DNA of 64,000 bases from Gyrodactylus bullatarudis (GCA_012064415.1 SSNU01000123.1:62001-126000), one strand, 5' to 3'; positions 23,661-35,150 are shown, counted from the first letter of the stretch. The notes: a model not told the origin generated them from the letters alone. A program made the numbers and translations.

Positions 23661-23863
23661 TATTAAAATTGAAAAATCTCTCCCTAATACAATTGGTAAT
23701 CAAGACTTTTCTCATATACTTTTTCAATATAATCTCGTAATACCGAGTAAAATAATAATTATAATTTTTGATAAACTCCTCACTATATTCGAATAGATCC
23801 TAACCTGCAATTATTATTTCATAATTAATTAGGGGGTAAATATTCGTGTTTCAAGAAAAATAT

Positions 23864-25353
23864 CACGGGTGGTTGGGGGGTTGCGATAAAATTTGGCGAA
23901 AAACTGATTATAGTGTAAAATTTAACGCAGATTCTGAATCTGCTTCCAAAAATTTCCTAAGTTGCCCAGTTTTTGCGATAAATTTTGGCGAAAAACCGAA
24001 ATAGCACAATTTTCATAATCGGGACTTGAATAAATCAATTTTTCGACTTGATCCTTAGACATTTCAGAGTCAAATTTGATATCATTTGAAAGAGCATAAA
24101 ATAACATTGATAAGGGGCTGTTGCAGTCTAGGAACATCACGACACGTTCATAAATTTGGATAATTCTGGAATGCAATGTTCATAAATGTCTAACAACAGG
24201 ATATGCAAATCTTCAAACTAACTTGAGTCGATGGCCTTCTATTTGCACAAATTCGCGTCAAGCAAAAGTATCAATCTTCTTCATGATTGAAGGGTTCAGA
24301 CCAAACTTTAATCTTATTTCTGTAGGAGCTCCTATTTGGGTAACTAATTTTTGAGTAGCATGAAAGGCACAACTTGGAAGGAGAAAAATGTCTCCCATGG
24401 TTAACCAGTTGGTTGAAATAATCCATAATTTTTCTTGATATTTCATCAGTGATTATGTACATCCTTCGGTTAGCGAAATAGAATCCACAAACATAGCAAA
24501 ATTTTTCTTTATCATTACGCCATTGAAAGACACGAAGATCCATTTTTGTTAAATGAATTCAATTACAAAATAACATATTTTAAAATCCTGTTGAATACTG
24601 TGATTGGTTAAGGTTTGGTCGAATACAACCAATAAGAAAATATCAGGATGGGGAAAAGGGTGTGTAGACACTTTATACATACGTTTAAGAAAAAAAATAA
24701 TGAAATGCAATTTTTTAAGAAAAAAAACTTTGAAAAACAATAAAATAGACACTTAAAAAACTATAACTCAATATCAAAATTAAGTTTTTTTATAAATATA
24801 CAAATCCCTGTTATTGTCTATACTGATTTAATCATTTATTATAAATCCTTCAGTTTTATACGAAATTATTGTGCTAATCAAAATGAACCAATCAGAATCG
24901 AGAAAAAATAAATCGAGAAAAATTGAGTGAAATCACTAATGAAAAAACCTTGAATAACTTCTGAACCAAAAAAGATAAATGGTCATACGAGGTATCATTG
25001 GATAGAGAAATAAATTTCACATTCTTTCCCCCATTAAAATTTGAGATTTTATCAAAATAAGATAGCCTGTTGAAGGGTAAAAACAAAAAAGTGCATGGCA
25101 TTTTTCGCTAATTTTTCATCTTTTTTCAACTTTAAGACCAATTTTGAGGATGATCCATTCCAAAAGCACGTTTGAACTTGAAAGCGTCTTATAGAGAATT
25201 TTATGCTCTTTCAAATGATATCAAATTTGACTCTGAAATGTCTAAGGATCAAGTCGAAAAATTGATTTATTCAAGTCCCGATTATGAAAATTGTGCTATT
25301 TCGGTTTTTCGCCAAAATTTATCGCAAAATTTTTTTTTAAATTTCCCCCAGTG
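23864..25353. mobile_element. CACTG-ended element with 3-bp TSD, inserted in a MITE
   Basis: The interrupted host is a copy of the 21.35-kb MITE: its ...AAAAATAT (to 23863) resumes as TATTTTTACTGTAA at 25354. The insert begins CACGGG and ends CCCAGTG, with TAT at both flanks (23861-23863, 25354-25356). CACT(A/G) ends with a 3-bp duplication are characteristic of CACTA/EnSpm-type (CMC) elements. Sub-terminal inverted repeats are long: 23976-24105 is the exact inverse of 25198-25328. It carries a decayed coding region on the minus strand. No transposase catalytic domain recognised, so the class assignment rests on ends only. Confidence 0.6.
23922..24543 (-). pseudogene. Decayed zinc-binding protein carried by the CACTG element
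   Basis: A frame from 24543 (MDLRVFQWRNDKEKFCYVCG) contains CYVCG ... LCLSC and ends in VWSEPFNHEED. This follows the Cys layout of a repeat-associated protein type seen in many invertebrates (CYVCGxx ... CxxC ... P-W-x-EPxNHxxDCYFC). The next codon is TGA where Cys is expected, followed by YFCL. The frame then shifts and continues to 23922 with MLFYALSNDIKFDSEM and QLEKLIYSS-like sequence. That last part is also encoded by the inverted arm at 25198-25328. Nonfunctional as it stands. Confidence 0.55.
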
Positions 25354-25650
25354 TATTTTTACTGTAATATTGTGAAACTCTCCATAGTAATTTTGTTTAA
25401 GCGTTCCACTAAATTCGGGAAAATGATCACTAATTTTGATAATCACAACTTTTATTGTGAATAAGCACAATGGAGAAATTACAGTGTTTTTAGACGTTAA
25501 ACCTACTAACAAAGTGTGGTCACTGGTTATTACTTTATCCATGTGAGTCTAACTTGATGGAGATCGACTTCTTACACCTAGATGTTAGAATTCGGATAAG
25601 CAAGTGTCAATTCCATAAGAGAGTCAAATAATATTCAACTCATGGTGGCA

Positions 25651-25696
25651 GATGTAGACGCGTTTCGTCCTATTTAGGAGTCGTCAGTACACCATA
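25651..25696 (-). ncRNA. Hammerhead ribozyme motif, schistosome-like
   Basis: Read on the minus strand: stem I 5' strand GGTGTA, core CTGACGA, stem II TCC / loop TAAATA / GGA, then CGAAAC, a tiny stem III ACGCGT, cleavage triplet GTC, and stem I 3' strand TACATC. Stem I pairs 6 of 6 (one G-U). The stem II loop and GGACGAAACGCG part match the classic schistosome/newt hammerhead pattern. One deviation: the closing pair of stem II is C-C instead of G-C, which should weaken cleavage. The palindromic ACGCGT is typical of ribozymes that act as dimers in PLE-type retroelements. Confidence 0.7.
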
Positions 25697-25784
25697 GCCA
25701 GGATATAGTAATAACCAGTGAACTTGCTCACTAATTTTTTTCAACATCTCCTCTATTATCGAAAAATTGTCGACTAATTATATT

Positions 25785-26700
25785 ATTAAAATCAACCACA
25801 ACTTCTCGCTCCTTAAAGATTCACATGAGTCCATGGGGCTCTATATTAATAGAGATAAAAGCAAAATAAGGTTCCCATCAGGTCTCCCTGCAACCCTCCT
25901 TGAATCGCTTCTACTTCCTGGAGAAATTGTCTCCTTTACTTCTGATTTAGGTTTCGGTATTAATCACAAGCTTAAAATAAATCCATACTCAAATATACCT
26001 AAAATTAATTCTATGATTTTTGCTATCCTAAAGTTCTCAAAATCGGTAATCCTGAGAATTAAGGCCTATAAATCATTAGTGCTCACGCACTTTGATTACA
26101 TTTCTCCCCTCCTTACAAATTTGACTAATGAGCAAGTTCGAAATATTGAGGGAATCCAAAGTAGATTTTTATACGCACTTTACCCTGACCTCAATTCTTA
26201 CAATGCTCGGATTGTGGCTTCCGGTCTTAATCCTCTATGGATTCGTCGTTTTGCCTTCATCATTAAAAAGCTTACTGAAACATCCGTTAGAATTGAACGA
26301 AATTACAATTTAAGAAACATTTCTTATCAAAATAATTTCCTACTTCCCACCTATAACATCCTCCATGAAAAATATGAATCCTCTAATTGTGATAACCTTT
26401 TCTCCATTAAAGCTCTATCTATTATGGGACATATAAGATCAAAAATTGATTACTCTTATACGCTTCTCTATCCTGATCTTCATTAGTAATGGAAACCAGA
26501 TTGATTTCGTTCAAATTTTTCAGATTTATCAAACGCCAATTTAGAAGATTTTTCATAAACAAGATTACTTTTTCATTTTTGAATATATTACAAACCACCA
26601 GATATCAGAAACTATTATATATTGTACAAATTACTTTTCATTTCTACATTTTCTATTATTATTCCTTTTTCAATAAAGAACTATTTCTAACAAAAAAACA
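25785..26700 (+). mobile_element. LINE 3' end, 5'-truncated (RT C-terminal domain)
   Basis: Frame to 26486 encodes the C-terminal part of a non-LTR reverse transcriptase: LYINRDKSKIRFPSG, GEIVSFTSDLGF, then the helical segment LVLTHFDYISPLL, IEGIQSRFLYALYP and LNPLWIRRFAF. These correspond to the post-catalytic thumb region of CR1/Jockey-type elements. The catalytic RT core is absent. The 3' UTR contains CAATAAA and ends TTTCTAACAAAAAAAC (about 26684-26700), a tail shared with the copies at 27.7 and 29.6 kb. Confidence 0.8.
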
Positions 26701-27303
26701 TTTCGTAATTTTTTTGCAAATTAGTATCATTCTAAGGCCTTCTTTGTGAAATAAGTGGGATCATCTTCTTCCTTGATTTAATTATCATTAAAAAATTGAG
26801 ATTGATGTAGTTGAAAAATCTAAGCCTGATTAGTATGCCTTACAATTCTGGTATTCATTTGACAGACGACTAGATTTATGAGCCTGCTTTGAAATCTATT
26901 GTCAATCTTTCTGCCAGTGCTAATCAAGACTGAATAGATTCAATGATGCAAGGATGCCTTCCTACCCAAAGAACTTAAATTTTTTTCTTGAGAAACCAAA
27001 ACTAAAAGCATATTGAAAGCCTTTTCAGTTCAGGTAACATGCAGAGAAAGGTTGATCGATTTCTTGTAAATTTTGACATTGATGTTAAAGTCATGGTTAC
27101 AAGAATAGAAAATTATTATCCATTATTTTGATGAATTACATTAAAATTATGTTGTAATTTGCAATTCATTTTACTTAAATAAATCTAGACGACATGGTAA
27201 TATTTTGCTAAAATGTAGATCAAATAGTCTAACCACTTGAGCACTGCATTTTCTCGATTCGCAAAATTCAAACCCTATTCCTGTAGTAAATGAATCAGGA
27301 TGT
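26701..27303. other. Intergenic, nothing recognised
   Basis: AT-rich with no gene. A weak tRNA-like D-arm string near 27228-27247 was examined and rejected. Confidence 0.35.
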
Positions 27304-27307
27304 TTAA

Positions 27308-27672
27308 CCCTTTCAGGTCCATGGCCAAAATATCAAACCTAAAAATCTTTGTAGAAATAAAAATCCTATGAATAAAAGATACACACCATTTAATAACTTT
27401 TTTATCAATCTTCCCGAAAAAAGTTGAACCATAAGGTATTTTATTGGCATAGACTAAATTCACCTTATTTATTTAAAAAATCCTACAATTACTTGTGTGG
27501 TCGCTTGAAAGTAGATAGGAAAAATGTATTGAAAAGTGTCGAAAAAGAATTTTTTATTAAAAGGTTTTCAGATGATTTAAGGTTTTATTATTCATCTATA
27601 ATTCATTCTGATTCCGAATATATATTTATATTCAATGTTTGAAGTCATTAAATAGACCCGGACCTGAAAGGG
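27308..27672. mobile_element. piggyBac-type MITE with TTAA flanks
   Basis: 365-bp element with inverted ends CCCTTTCAGGTCC (27308-27320) / GGACCTGAAAGGG (27660-27672), flanked by TTAA on both sides (27304-27307, 27673-27676). TTAA duplication and CCC..GGG ends are the piggyBac signature. A 72-codon frame inside (27424-27642) has no recognisable transposase motif. Confidence 0.8.
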
Positions 27673-27724
27673 TTAAGCCCAAAAATAAGTATCTTTTCAA
27701 ATCTGATCCCAATTATTAATTTAT

Positions 27725-28625
27725 TAGCTTTTTTTGTTAGACAAATCACTTATATTTCAATAAATATAATAATTACAAAATAAATATAGAATAATCTTTA
27801 TAGGTTCTCATTTAAAAAATACAGTCGGAACCGAAACTCAATGGCCACCCTCTTTTAAGAAACTCCGATAAAGTTGTATATATATTTTTGATCTATTCTT
27901 GATCTATTCCTACTGAAATAAAAATAATGTTCAATAAATTTCATCAATTTGGCGAATGTGAAGTGTAATCATAAAAGGTATTAAATATGAAAACTAGTGT
28001 CTGAAAGCAAATCGAAAATTATCTGGTTAATGAAGATATGAATAAAGTAAAGATTTAGTGTAGTCCAATTTAGATCTAATGTGAGACATGACTAATTTAA
28101 GATTAGACAAATCCTCATAATCAGATAATTCATATATTAACTTAATATCGTTAAAAGTGGATAATAAGTAATTAAATTCATATTTTAAGTTCCTGAGTTC
28201 AGAAAAAAAGAGGACTCAGAAATTTTTTAAACTATAAATGCATATCTGCGAACCCAGAGAGGGTTAATCCCTGAGATCAAGATTAATGCATTGTATCAGT
28301 CCAAATAAGGATATTGGGAATGTAGAAATCTGTATTACACCGCTCAATTGTTAAGGATTGAGCATTATTTAAGTTAGGTAGAAGAGGGAAAATATAGTCA
28401 AAAAGAGAAAATACCAATGACTTGTAAGCTGGATTTAGAGAATTTTCCAATAGAATATATAATAGTATTAATTCTAGGGATGTTAATAAAAGGATTTAAT
28501 TTTAAGTTAGACGACATACTGAAACCCAGATCCAAAGTTAAGGAGACAATTTCTGCAGCAAGTAGAAGAGATTCTATGAGGGTTGCAGGGAGACCAGATG
28601 GGAGCATTAATACAAGATACTTCAT
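27725..28625 (-). mobile_element. LINE 3' end, 5'-truncated, decayed
   Basis: Same family as 25785-26700. On the minus strand, in order: LPSGLPATLIESLLL, then DYIFPLLPNLNN near 28370, ISGINPLWVRRYAFI near 28260, and MSHIRSKLDY near 28080, with frameshifts and stops between. The 3' tail at ~27725-27740 reads GTCTAACAAAAAAAG on the minus strand. Confidence 0.75.
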
Positions 28626-28913
28626 TAATACATAAATGAGTTATCTGATTGTGATGACTTCACTAATCTTAAATTTTATTATTTTGTAGTTATTTATCTT
28701 ATTCATATCAAACTTTAAATTGATAACTTTAAGTCTTTGATTTATTCCTATCTTCAATGACCAGGTGATTATCGAATTTCTTACAGACTCTATACCTTTT
28801 GCAGGTCTATTTCGTATTTTAGAAAAAATAATTTCGTAAAATTTCGATTCAAAACTGTACAAGAAAACAATCAATTCAGTATGTAGTATTAATCTTTCTT
28901 TATTCGCAACCAA

Positions 28914-29640
28914 TTCAAGAGCTCTTAATTAAAGGTTTCATAATTGATCAGAACAGTAACAATATTACTTATTTATTTTTTTGTACAATCAGATTTTATA
29001 ATTTATCAATGTCTGACAAAAAACTCCTAGTTTCGCCGATCTACTTCGAGCCAGTAGAATTTTTTGAAATTCAAATGTAAATCTTTATAAATTAATATGC
29101 TTGGTAGAGATCAGGTTATTCGTCCATGTGCTCCAAAATAATTGAACCTTGCGTGTTTTTGAATTTCGAAATTGTCCAAGAAGAATTTGAATTTGGCTGA
29201 AACTCTACCAAAGTGGTTTGAATGTAAATAAAAAACTCTCTTCTTTAAATTCTTTAAATTAAAAAAAACTGAATAAACGTTATTATCTCTGACTTTAAGG
29301 GTTAATCAGGAAATTGACATTTCTTATTATAAAAGTATCCGAAAACTTGAGACATTCAAACTCGAAATATCCTGGATTTCGAATTTTATTTTACAATTAC
29401 AATAATATCAAGTATCAATATTTCTTTCTCAGTCAAGATTTTAATTAAATTCAAAATTTCTCAAAAAAAAGATACTCTCATGATTGAATTTTTTGTCTTG
29501 AGCATTTTTTCATCAAACTACATTTTCTCGCCTTGACACATAGTCAGTAGGTTATTTCCAACTTTTCCGGTCATTTTCTCATTCGATAGAGAATCTTTCT
29601 GAACTAAATTTAAAATTTTGTAAAACTGATAATGAGTTTT
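28914..29640. other. Intergenic, nothing recognised
   Basis: AT-rich, short frames only, between two LINE copies. Confidence 0.35.
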
Positions 29641-30060
29641 TTTTTTGTTAGAAATATTTTATTGATATGTACAATATAGGTAAATATGGTTATCAATAGT
29701 TATACATATAAGGTTACAATAGACATAAGAATACAATAAAGATTAAGTCCAGCTGAATTTTTTCAATAGAGTCAATTATCTAAATGAATCTGAGCATTAA
29801 ATCGAAGACCAAACTGGATTTTAACATTTATAAATGTAAGGAAGAGTATAAGAGAGATTTTGAATAATCTATTTTAGATCTAATATATAACATAATAGAT
29901 TTAAGATCATGGGCGTTGTTACAATCTGAAAGATTGAATTGAGCGTCTAGTTGTGTGCCGATTTTTGTGAGCTCTGCAGGTAATATGATGAATTCTAGGA
30001 TATAAAATTCGTAATTGAGAAGTAGCTGAAGTGTTATATTTTGCAGCGTCTGTTATCAAG
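29641..30060 (-). mobile_element. LINE 3' end, short decayed copy
   Basis: Minus-strand text near 29850-29960 reads ...CNNAHDLKSIMLYIRSKIDYSKSLLYSSLH, homologous to the last residues of the 25.8-kb LINE ORF. The 3' end carries CAATAAAATATTTCTAACAAAAAAAA (29641-29665, minus; broken here only by the family tail). Confidence 0.65.
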
Positions 30061-30916
30061 AGGCAAACATTGATCATTAAGTTAATTGAGTAATAAAAAA
30101 ATCCAACGAATCAGAGATGAGCATTGTCCATTGTATACTCTATGAATGTCCTTTGTGAATATTTTTCACGAATAATTTAAAACTGTGAAAAATAAAAAAA
30201 TTCCATACATATTTCTTGTATTCAAGGCAAAATTTGATTGAGATATCTATGTTATCATAGAAACTATCATAGTCATTTTCGATTTATCTCATAGTCAAAC
30301 AACATAAAAAAATGTTATCTAAACTAAACTCTATGCAATGCTTAACATATGAAAATACATTACATTCTCTCTCAGAGATCCTTAACAGCTGTGCTCTAGT
30401 TTTCTCTTACTCACAATCTCCAGAGAACATATTATCTGAAGAGTAATTTGAAAATCTATGATTAATACTGTAATTAGAATCTTTCACCTAAACAAATAAT
30501 ATAATACATGCCTACAACTTAAATGAGTGGGTGAGTGGGTTGAAAATCAAGTAATGTGAGTGCTATTTTCTTCTTAAAGTTCATCCCTCTTTTACATGCT
30601 TACAGACAGATGAGTTTCTCTTGCTCTCTTATATTAAAAGTTTGTTTGAGTTATTTTTCCAATTGAAATTTTCAATCTAAAGATAGTAGTAATACAATGT
30701 ACCAGATGTATTTGATTGAATATATTTTTGTATAGTAAATGTTTCAGTAATGACACTTGATTTTAATTGGCTAACATAATGTGAGAGTAATAAAGGGATT
30801 GGTCTAAATTTTTAATTAACCATTCTTAATTAAATTCAATTCATCTGCTAGTACAAGGCTCACTTAGTAATCCTATCTTTGACATATGAAAAGTGAAGAT
30901 TAAGAAAAAGAGAGTA
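30061..30916. other. Intergenic, 5' of the small GTPase
   Basis: No gene recognised. Must contain the GTPase promoter; no clear element seen. Confidence 0.35.
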
Positions 30917-31627
30917 ATGTCTGAAGGTTCAAGGAAAAAGTAAACTCCATTCATTCATTATTTGGGTGAAGATGTAAAATTTTATTTATGGGCGATTCGT
31001 TCGTTGGGAAATCATGTCTGGTTAGTCGGATTATTGACAACCAATTCAATGAGGGCTATATTCAAACGATAGGCTACGAAGATCACTGGAAATTAATTGA
31101 TATAAACAATGAGTCCAGGATAATAGCCCATATTATTGACATATCTGGAGATCATACTCAAAGTTCGAGTATACTCAAATGCAAAGAAGTTGATATTGCC
31201 TTTGTAGTCTTTGATTTAACTAGTCGAGTGAGTTCTCTTTTATTTTTGAATATGCTCAGTCGTCCTATCGGAATATTCAAGAATGGATCATGCGATTGGA
31301 GAATTCCACCTCGGACACACGCCAGATAATCCTGATTGGTAATAAATCTGACCTCACGAATGAATATGAAATAGACGATGATGAAATTATGGTATGTTCT
31401 AAATTATGATTGATTAACTATTATAGAAGTTTATAAAAATGTTGAGTTTGCCGTATTACAAAGTGTCAGCTAGGGATAGGGAAAACTTTCCAGAAACCTT
31501 TCATCATATCCTACAAACATATCGCAAGGATTTCCGTCGGGCTTCAAGAAAATACTCAATTATCGATAAATTCAGTAATAAGGACACGGAAGAGTCTGAC
31601 TGTTGTCCATCTTGCAATCTTATCTGA
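30917..31627 (+). CDS. Divergent Rab/Ras-like small GTPase, 203 aa, four exons
   Basis: Exons 30917-30939, 30972-31227, 31260-31391, 31427-31627; introns of 32, 32 and 35 nt, all GT..AG; the total of 612 nt closes the frame. G1 P-loop GDSFVGKS at residues 15-22, switch I with TIG, G3 as DISGD instead of DTAGQ (the catalytic Gln position is not Gln), G4 NKSD and G5 VSAR. The C-terminus CCPSCNLI contains a CAAX-like box, so prenylation and membrane attachment are expected. The first 8 codons come from a 23-nt exon, found because the P-loop frame otherwise meets a stop upstream. The exact subfamily is not assigned. Loss of the usual Gln suggests slow intrinsic GTP hydrolysis. AATAAA at 31641. 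Confidence 0.85.
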
Positions 31628-32100
31628 ATATTTCCAATCTAATAAAATGATTATTTCCTTTATTTTCTTCAGTTTTCTTAACATCTTGGATGGAAAAAGG
31701 TAAGTTCCTGAGAATTTTGGATTCATATCATCATTATTTCGGTTAAGTATGACATTTTATTGTTTAATTTGACTCTCCCATCATTTTTGCTTACACTTTT
31801 CAAGCTTTTCTGGATCATAGAGGTTGCAATGTTTTTAGTGCCAAATACTTTTGAGAAGAATGGAAATAAGAATGTGGAAAAAATATCGTCAGATCGAATG
31901 AATGATAAATTCCTATCTGCATTTTAGATTATTAGTAAAAATTGACCATAATTACTGGAGAATTTTCCACTAAATTTCAAGAGCTTCATCTAGTAATTAG
32001 GTTCAAAATATTCTTAACATTTCTCTTCTAATCTTTATGTTTTGGTAAAAAACATAAATATACATACATCAGAAATATACATTGACCACAAATCGAATTC
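31628..32100. other. Intergenic, nothing recognised
   Basis: Contains the polyadenylation signal of the GTPase gene at its left edge; no other feature seen. Confidence 0.35.
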
Positions 32101-33430
32101 AGGGTATGGAAATACTCGATACCTATCATGTGTTTTATAGCAAAATTTATTAAAACTTGGGTCAACATTAGAATTCAGCCGTTGTTCATTCATAAGTTTC
32201 GACGGTGATTGTCTTAACACGCCTTCTTCAGTAGCTCTACAAGCTTATCATTAAAAAAAATATATCATCATAATCTAAACCTTGTCAGTTTTGAATATTA
32301 TACTACTCTCTTATCTGATTGGACAAAACAAAATATGTGAGGACTGTCACCCTCGAAACTTTTGTATGGCCGATGGCTGAGAATTCTAAGTTTTATTAAA
32401 TTTTATTATAAAAACTCATTTGTATTTTTGTATTCATTTTAAATCAATTCTATGAATTAATAAATGAAGCCAGAAAAAAAGTAAGTGACGGACCTTTTTC
32501 ATGTGAATTTGCTATTTTTGCCATGAGGTCTAGGAGTCTTGAATCAAGATTGATAGTCATGTGTAACTTGATTTTAAATCAATATTCTTTGTAACAGATT
32601 TTTTGTACTTGTTATTGCGTAATCATGTTTTTTAGTTATTTACTTATTTTTTCAATTGATTTAAATTTTTATTAGTCTTCATCAATTGATATTTTGGTGT
32701 ATTTCCTTTGTTTTCTTCCCAGTCAGTAGACATTATATGATAATTAAATTTGAGTCAGTATTGATGATTTAAAAAATTTGACTATTTTTGTGGACTCATC
32801 TCCAGAATTAGAGACGAAAATTGAATTTTAGCTCTAATAATAGCCTTTTATTTTACTCTCTTATGGAAATATAAAAGACCTTTGAATTTCAAAATTACTT
32901 TTGTTATAAGATAAACACTTGAACGAAAAAATCAAAATTTAAAATTTCTCCTAATTTTTCCAAAAAAATTTTTCTTAAATCAGTGAAAGTGTGTTGCTTT
33001 TGAATTGGTTACCAAAAAAACTTCAGAAAATTTTAATATCTTGATGAAAAAATGAAATTTTTGTAAAAATCAGGGATTCCCGAATTCACCGAGACGAATA
33101 AAGGTGTTCTCATCCATTTCCGTCACTCCAAACATTTCGACGGCAATGCATTCCACAAATCTTTGTAAGTGGTAGGAGAAGTTAATTAAAAACTCTCTAC
33201 AATTTGTATATTTTGATTCATTTTGATCTATTCATGTTCTATTCCTAATAAAGTACATTAAATAACATGTAAAGCCTGTGAAACAGTGGTGTTTGACTAA
33301 TTTTAGAGAGATTTTAATTAATTTTTGCTACCACTGACGAAGACGTGTCCATCGCCGTTAAAACGTTTAGAGTGACAAAAATGGATGAGAATACCTATAT
33401 TGACCCAAGTTTTAATTTACTTATTATAAG
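32100..33430. repeat. Cluster of decayed PLE terminal fragments with hammerhead-like cores
   Basis: At least four fragments related to 4032-4140 lie here in both orientations: 32100-32240 (minus, CTGAAGAAGGCGTG then CGTCGAAAC), about 32340-32425 (plus, CGAAAC then ATGGCTGAGAATTCTAAG), 33085-33180 (minus, CGTCGAAATG) and 33330-33430 (plus, CCACTGACGAAGACG then CGTTAAAACG). The last two form an inverted pair. Core boxes are degraded to different extents, so none is a convincing active ribozyme. Confidence 0.6.
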
Positions 33431-33770
33431 AGAACTTTGATTGAGAAAATAATCTTTCTGGTTTGAAAACAAACTATCCACTCTCTGTTCTTCGCTGTAC
33501 ATGTACAATCAAAATAATCAAGTGAATTCAGTGTACGATGAGTCATTTTTGTCAACCTCTTAAAGCAAATGTATTCTCAACTCTTTCTCTTCGATGTTAG
33601 TATTTATTAAAGTTTCTTTGTGATTTTATTCAAACTGAATTTGATTTCTTCTTAAACTTTTAAATTATTATTTTAATATAAATTCCCAAGTGATAAGAAT
33701 TTGAGAATAAAGCGTTTATTTCAGATTTTAAGGCTTTCCTTTGGTGAATTAGATATGATATAACCCCAAG
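33431..33770. other. Spacer before gypsy element
   Basis: No LTR could be recognised here; AT-rich with no gene. Confidence 0.35.
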
Positions 33771-34013
33771 CTGGAAAAAAATGTCGATATGAAACACATC
33801 AATGCCGTATTTGTGAAAATGTGGGTCACCCAGAATTCGCTTGCAGAGGGAAAAGAAACTGTAAGATCTTTCTAATTAATAACATAAATAATATATCAAA
33901 GACCATAAGCCTAAACGTGAACAAAATAGATATTGAATTTTTATATGATACTGGTGCTAAGATAACGTTACTAAACTATACATATTATTTATAAATCGGA
34001 ATTCCTAAACTAC

Positions 34014-35150
34014 TTGGAAGTAACATCATTTGTAAAGTTGCTAATTGATTCACTAAATATACTTAGAGAAGGCCAAAAATGTCCTAACTGTGCCACTCTT
34101 ACAACTAAGAACAAAGCGGATATTTTAAAAATAAGTACTGATTTAAACAATAAATCCTCAGGTTCTTGCAAAATAAAAGGTAGTATAGAACTAATCGATA
34201 ATGCTCAACCTATATTCAAGAATGCCAGACCAGTAGCGTGTGCCAGACAGGAAATAATCACCGAGGAAATTAATCGACTCGAGAAAATAGGGTATATTGA
34301 AAAGATTGATTACTCTGACTGGGCTGCACCGCTAGTTTATGTGCTGAAACCGAATGGGAAAATAAGAACATGTATAGATTTGTCTAATGGGGCTAATGAA
34401 CAAATAAAAATGGTCCAATACCCCCAAAAAAATATGGAAGATGTCCTAGCAACGTTATCAGGAGGGAAATTCTTCTTCGTAGTCGATTTGACAGAAGCAT
34501 TTTTACAAATTCTTCTAGAAGAGAATAGTAAACCTATTATGACAATTAATACTCACTTGGGATTGTACCGGTTCACTAGATTATGTTATGGAGTAAAGAC
34601 AGCTCCAGCGATATGCCAACATATCATAGATAAGGTTACGGTAAATATGCGTAACATAAAGACATATATGGATGATATCCTAGGATTTGCCGAAACAGAA
34701 GAAGAGTTAGAAAAAATATTAATCGAACTCTTCACTAGATTAAACAAATTCGGGTTGAAAGCAAACTTTAAAAAATCTAAATTTTTTCAAACTGAAATTA
34801 AATTTTTGGGTCATATCATTGATTCTAAAGGTCGCCGTCCAGATCCTATGAAAGTAGAAGTTTTTAAACGCATGAAAATTCCTAAAGATTTAATGACCTT
34901 TATGGGCATGGTAACTTATTACAGCCCATACATGCCTGAGATTTATAAGTTTTCACCGACACTAACAAAACTCCTACATAAAGACTCAAAATTCAACTGG
35001 AACAAAGAACACTCAGAGGCTTTTTGGGCCATAAAAGATCTTATATCAGTTAATACTCTCTTATCACATTTTAACTTAAATTATACCACTATTCTGGTAG
35101 CTGATGCCAGCAACTATGCTATAGGTGGAGTCCTTATGCAAAAAAGATGA
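34014..35150 (+). pseudogene. gypsy reverse transcriptase / RNase H segment
   Basis: 378-codon frame. RT motifs: YSDWAAPLVYVLKPNGKIR (fingers), FFFVVDLTEAFLQI (motif A), GLYRFTRLCYGVKTAPA (motif B) and the YMDD catalytic box near residue 221. The connection and RNase H start reads VADASNYAIGG. The frame breaks at 35150, and RNase H resumes at 35340 (EKEGFALVTAMQRFS, TDHKPL). Between them the reading DEEDKISPVFHMHQTL..YSYTKL continues to ~35235, followed by ~105-115 bp of extra sequence. Catalytic residues of RT are intact, but the element is broken. Confidence 0.85.

Noticed and set aside
24549..25101. Hydrophobic minus-strand frames of 67-69 codons
   Set aside because: They come from AT-rich (TTT/AAA) runs, with no start context, homology or codon bias.
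27228..27290. tRNA-like strings (CTAACCACTTGAGC and a B-box-like TTCAAACCC)
   Set aside because: The D-arm-like and T-arm-like pieces are in the wrong order for a tRNA on either strand, and no acceptor stem forms.
28255..28266. GGGTTAA near 28260 as a second piggyBac end
   Set aside because: It lies inside the LINE coding sequence (ISGINPLWVRR on the minus strand), so the match is coincidental.
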